Assembly: GCF_001858325.1 (NCBI RefSeq) | Contig: NZ_MBPP01000078.1 | Location: forward strand, 142,458 to 179,956 | Reading direction: 5' to 3' | Source: Marinobacter sp. AC-23 | Lineage (GTDB): Bacteria > Pseudomonadota > Gammaproteobacteria > Pseudomonadales > Oleiphilaceae | DNA: 37,499 nt | In this document: piece by piece, positions 36,626-37,499 of the stretch | How the letters are laid out: the number at the start of each line of letters is the position of its first letter | How positions within the stretch are numbered: position 1 is the first letter of the stretch | Program-made: the position numbers and the translations under genes | The notes under the pieces: model-generated | Seen by the model: the letters and a program-made list of their open reading frames with translations, nothing else | What the model was told of the DNA's origin: nothing | Database searches by the model: none

Positions 36626-37499
36626 GTGGGTTATAAAGTTATCGAGCAAGTGGTGAATGCTGCGCGAAGAAAGCTGCTTGTGCAAGACCTCATCCCCGTC
36701 TATTACCCAAATCTGTACGTAACCCTCGAGCTCTCAGGCAGGGCCTTGGAAACCACTAAAAAGTATCTTGAGCACTTAGCGGTATTTGAGGGCTTTCTCG
36801 CGTTCTCATCCATCGATCTGATTTCCCGCCTAGAACAGCGCCCCAAATCACAGTATCTGACGGATAACGAAATCTCTCGGTTTGTGTCAGATGCAGGGTT
36901 CAGCAGGGAAACCTTAGCCAAAAAGTATGCGGGTATGCGCCTGCATCCAACTGCATGCAAAATGGTTGGCAGAACTCATGCAAAACAGCGTATCGAAGCA
37001 GTACGAGATTACCTGGATTTCCTGTACGACAAGCTAGGTGATCACTCAACGCGACGTGAAGCGGTTGACGATGTTCGGCGGCGGTTCAATCGCAAGATTA
37101 AAACCGCCAGTCCAGGGTGGAAAAAGACGCGAATTGACGGATTGAAAGGGCTGACAGATGGAGAGCGAGATCGATTGTTGGAAGTCATGCATCCTGAGGG
37201 TGCCGGAAACCCATTCGCAAATAAAGCAATTAAACTGCGAAACTACATCATTTTGCAGTTAGGTCTCGATATGGGATTGCGCCGCTCTGAAATGCTTCTG
37301 ATCAAGACCAGCGATATTCATTGGCACAGTCATGAGCTAGCGGTGGTCAATCTTGAAGATGAAAGCATAGACCCGCGCACGGTGGCCCCACAATTTAAAA
37401 CCCACGAGCGCATGCTGGTAATGAGCGATGACATCTATGAAGCGATAAGTGAGTATGAGTCGAAATATCGCTACAAAAAGCACGTTGAAGGCTCATCGC
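36626..37499 (+). CDS. Tyrosine recombinase/integrase, 3'-truncated by window end
   Basis: Open frame of 291 codons with no stop before the window ends. An N-terminal region of about 170 residues looks like an integrase SAM-like DNA-binding part (KQRIEAVRDYLDFLYDKLG). Then the catalytic domain begins: LTDGERDRLLEVMHP, followed by box I LQLGLDMGLRRSEMLLIKTSDIH with the catalytic Arg at about residue 219. The beta-hairpin Lys is at about 258 in QFKTHERMLVMS. The HxxR and Tyr motifs lie beyond the window. Start taken as GTG at 36626 behind a GGGGGG stretch; the ATG at 36624 is in a frame that stops after ten codons. Placement directly upstream of ettA, divergent, suggests the edge of an integrated island. 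The exact family cannot be told. Confidence 0.82.
   Translation, partial: MGYKVIEQVVNAARRKLLVQDLIPVYYPNLYVTLELSGRALETTKKYLEHLAVFEGFLAFSSIDLISRLEQRPKSQYLTDNEISRFVSDAGFSRETLAKKYAGMRLHPTACKMVGRTHAKQRIEAVRDYLDFLYDKLGDHSTRREAVDDVRRRFNRKIKTASPGWKKTRIDGLKGLTDGERDRLLEVMHPEGAGNPFANKAIKLRNYIILQLGLDMGLRRSEMLLIKTSDIHWHSHELAVVNLEDESIDPRTVAPQFKTHERMLVMSDDIYEAISEYESKYRYKKHVEGSS

Noticed and set aside
36703..36960. 85-codon minus-strand frame near the right end
   Set aside because: Antisense to the integrase N-terminal region, with no domain or ribosome-binding site.

Overview
The window reads as chromosomal backbone of a marine gammaproteobacterium, most likely Marinobacter or a close relative. This is an inference from protein sequence and gene order; no 16S rRNA is present. 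The order hslU-hslV-ftsN-argS-priA-rpmE-malic enzyme-ponA-pilMNOPQ-aroK-aroB-damX-gltB-gltD-hemE follows the Pseudomonas aeruginosa chromosome as I remember it, with local insertions.

Layout. (1) 1-3464: 3' part of ptsP and a patatin-like protein whose usual nucleophile serine is asparagine. (2) 3528-7855, minus strand: hslU and hslV behind a good sigma-32-type promoter, then ftsN and argS. (3) 8105-9933: an accessory Ig-like lipoprotein gene between argS and priA. (4) 10131-14289: priA, rpmE and a short malic enzyme. (5) 14365-22036: ponA, divergent from the pilMNOPQ type IV pilus assembly operon. (6) 22130-25229: aroK, aroB and a DamX-like SPOR protein with a 13-unit Glu-Pro repeat. (7) 25442-32590: gltB, gltD and hemE. 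(8) 32631-33384: a small PilZ gene flanked by two inverted copies of a structured repeat. (9) 33417-36481, minus strand: ettA-radA. (10) 36626 to the end: the start of a tyrosine recombinase, probably the edge of a mobile island.

Most striking signal: the two repeats at 32631-32740 and 33273-33384. They share a 72-nt core (70 of 72 identical, opposite orientation) bounded by TTCCAAAAA/TTTTTGGAA. Each core sits inside a further 19-20 bp stem, and the two stems are unrelated in sequence. I do not recognise the family.

Quality caveat: six genes (ftsN, argS twice, the Ig-like lipoprotein, ponA twice, pilN, gltB) are each broken in a way that one inserted base per site repairs, giving full-length family-like proteins. 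All eight events are apparent one-base deletions, and argS and ponA carry two each. I treat these as consensus errors, not pseudogenes, and give repaired extents.

No tRNA, rRNA or CRISPR array was seen. No stretch over 300 bases lacks a gene.
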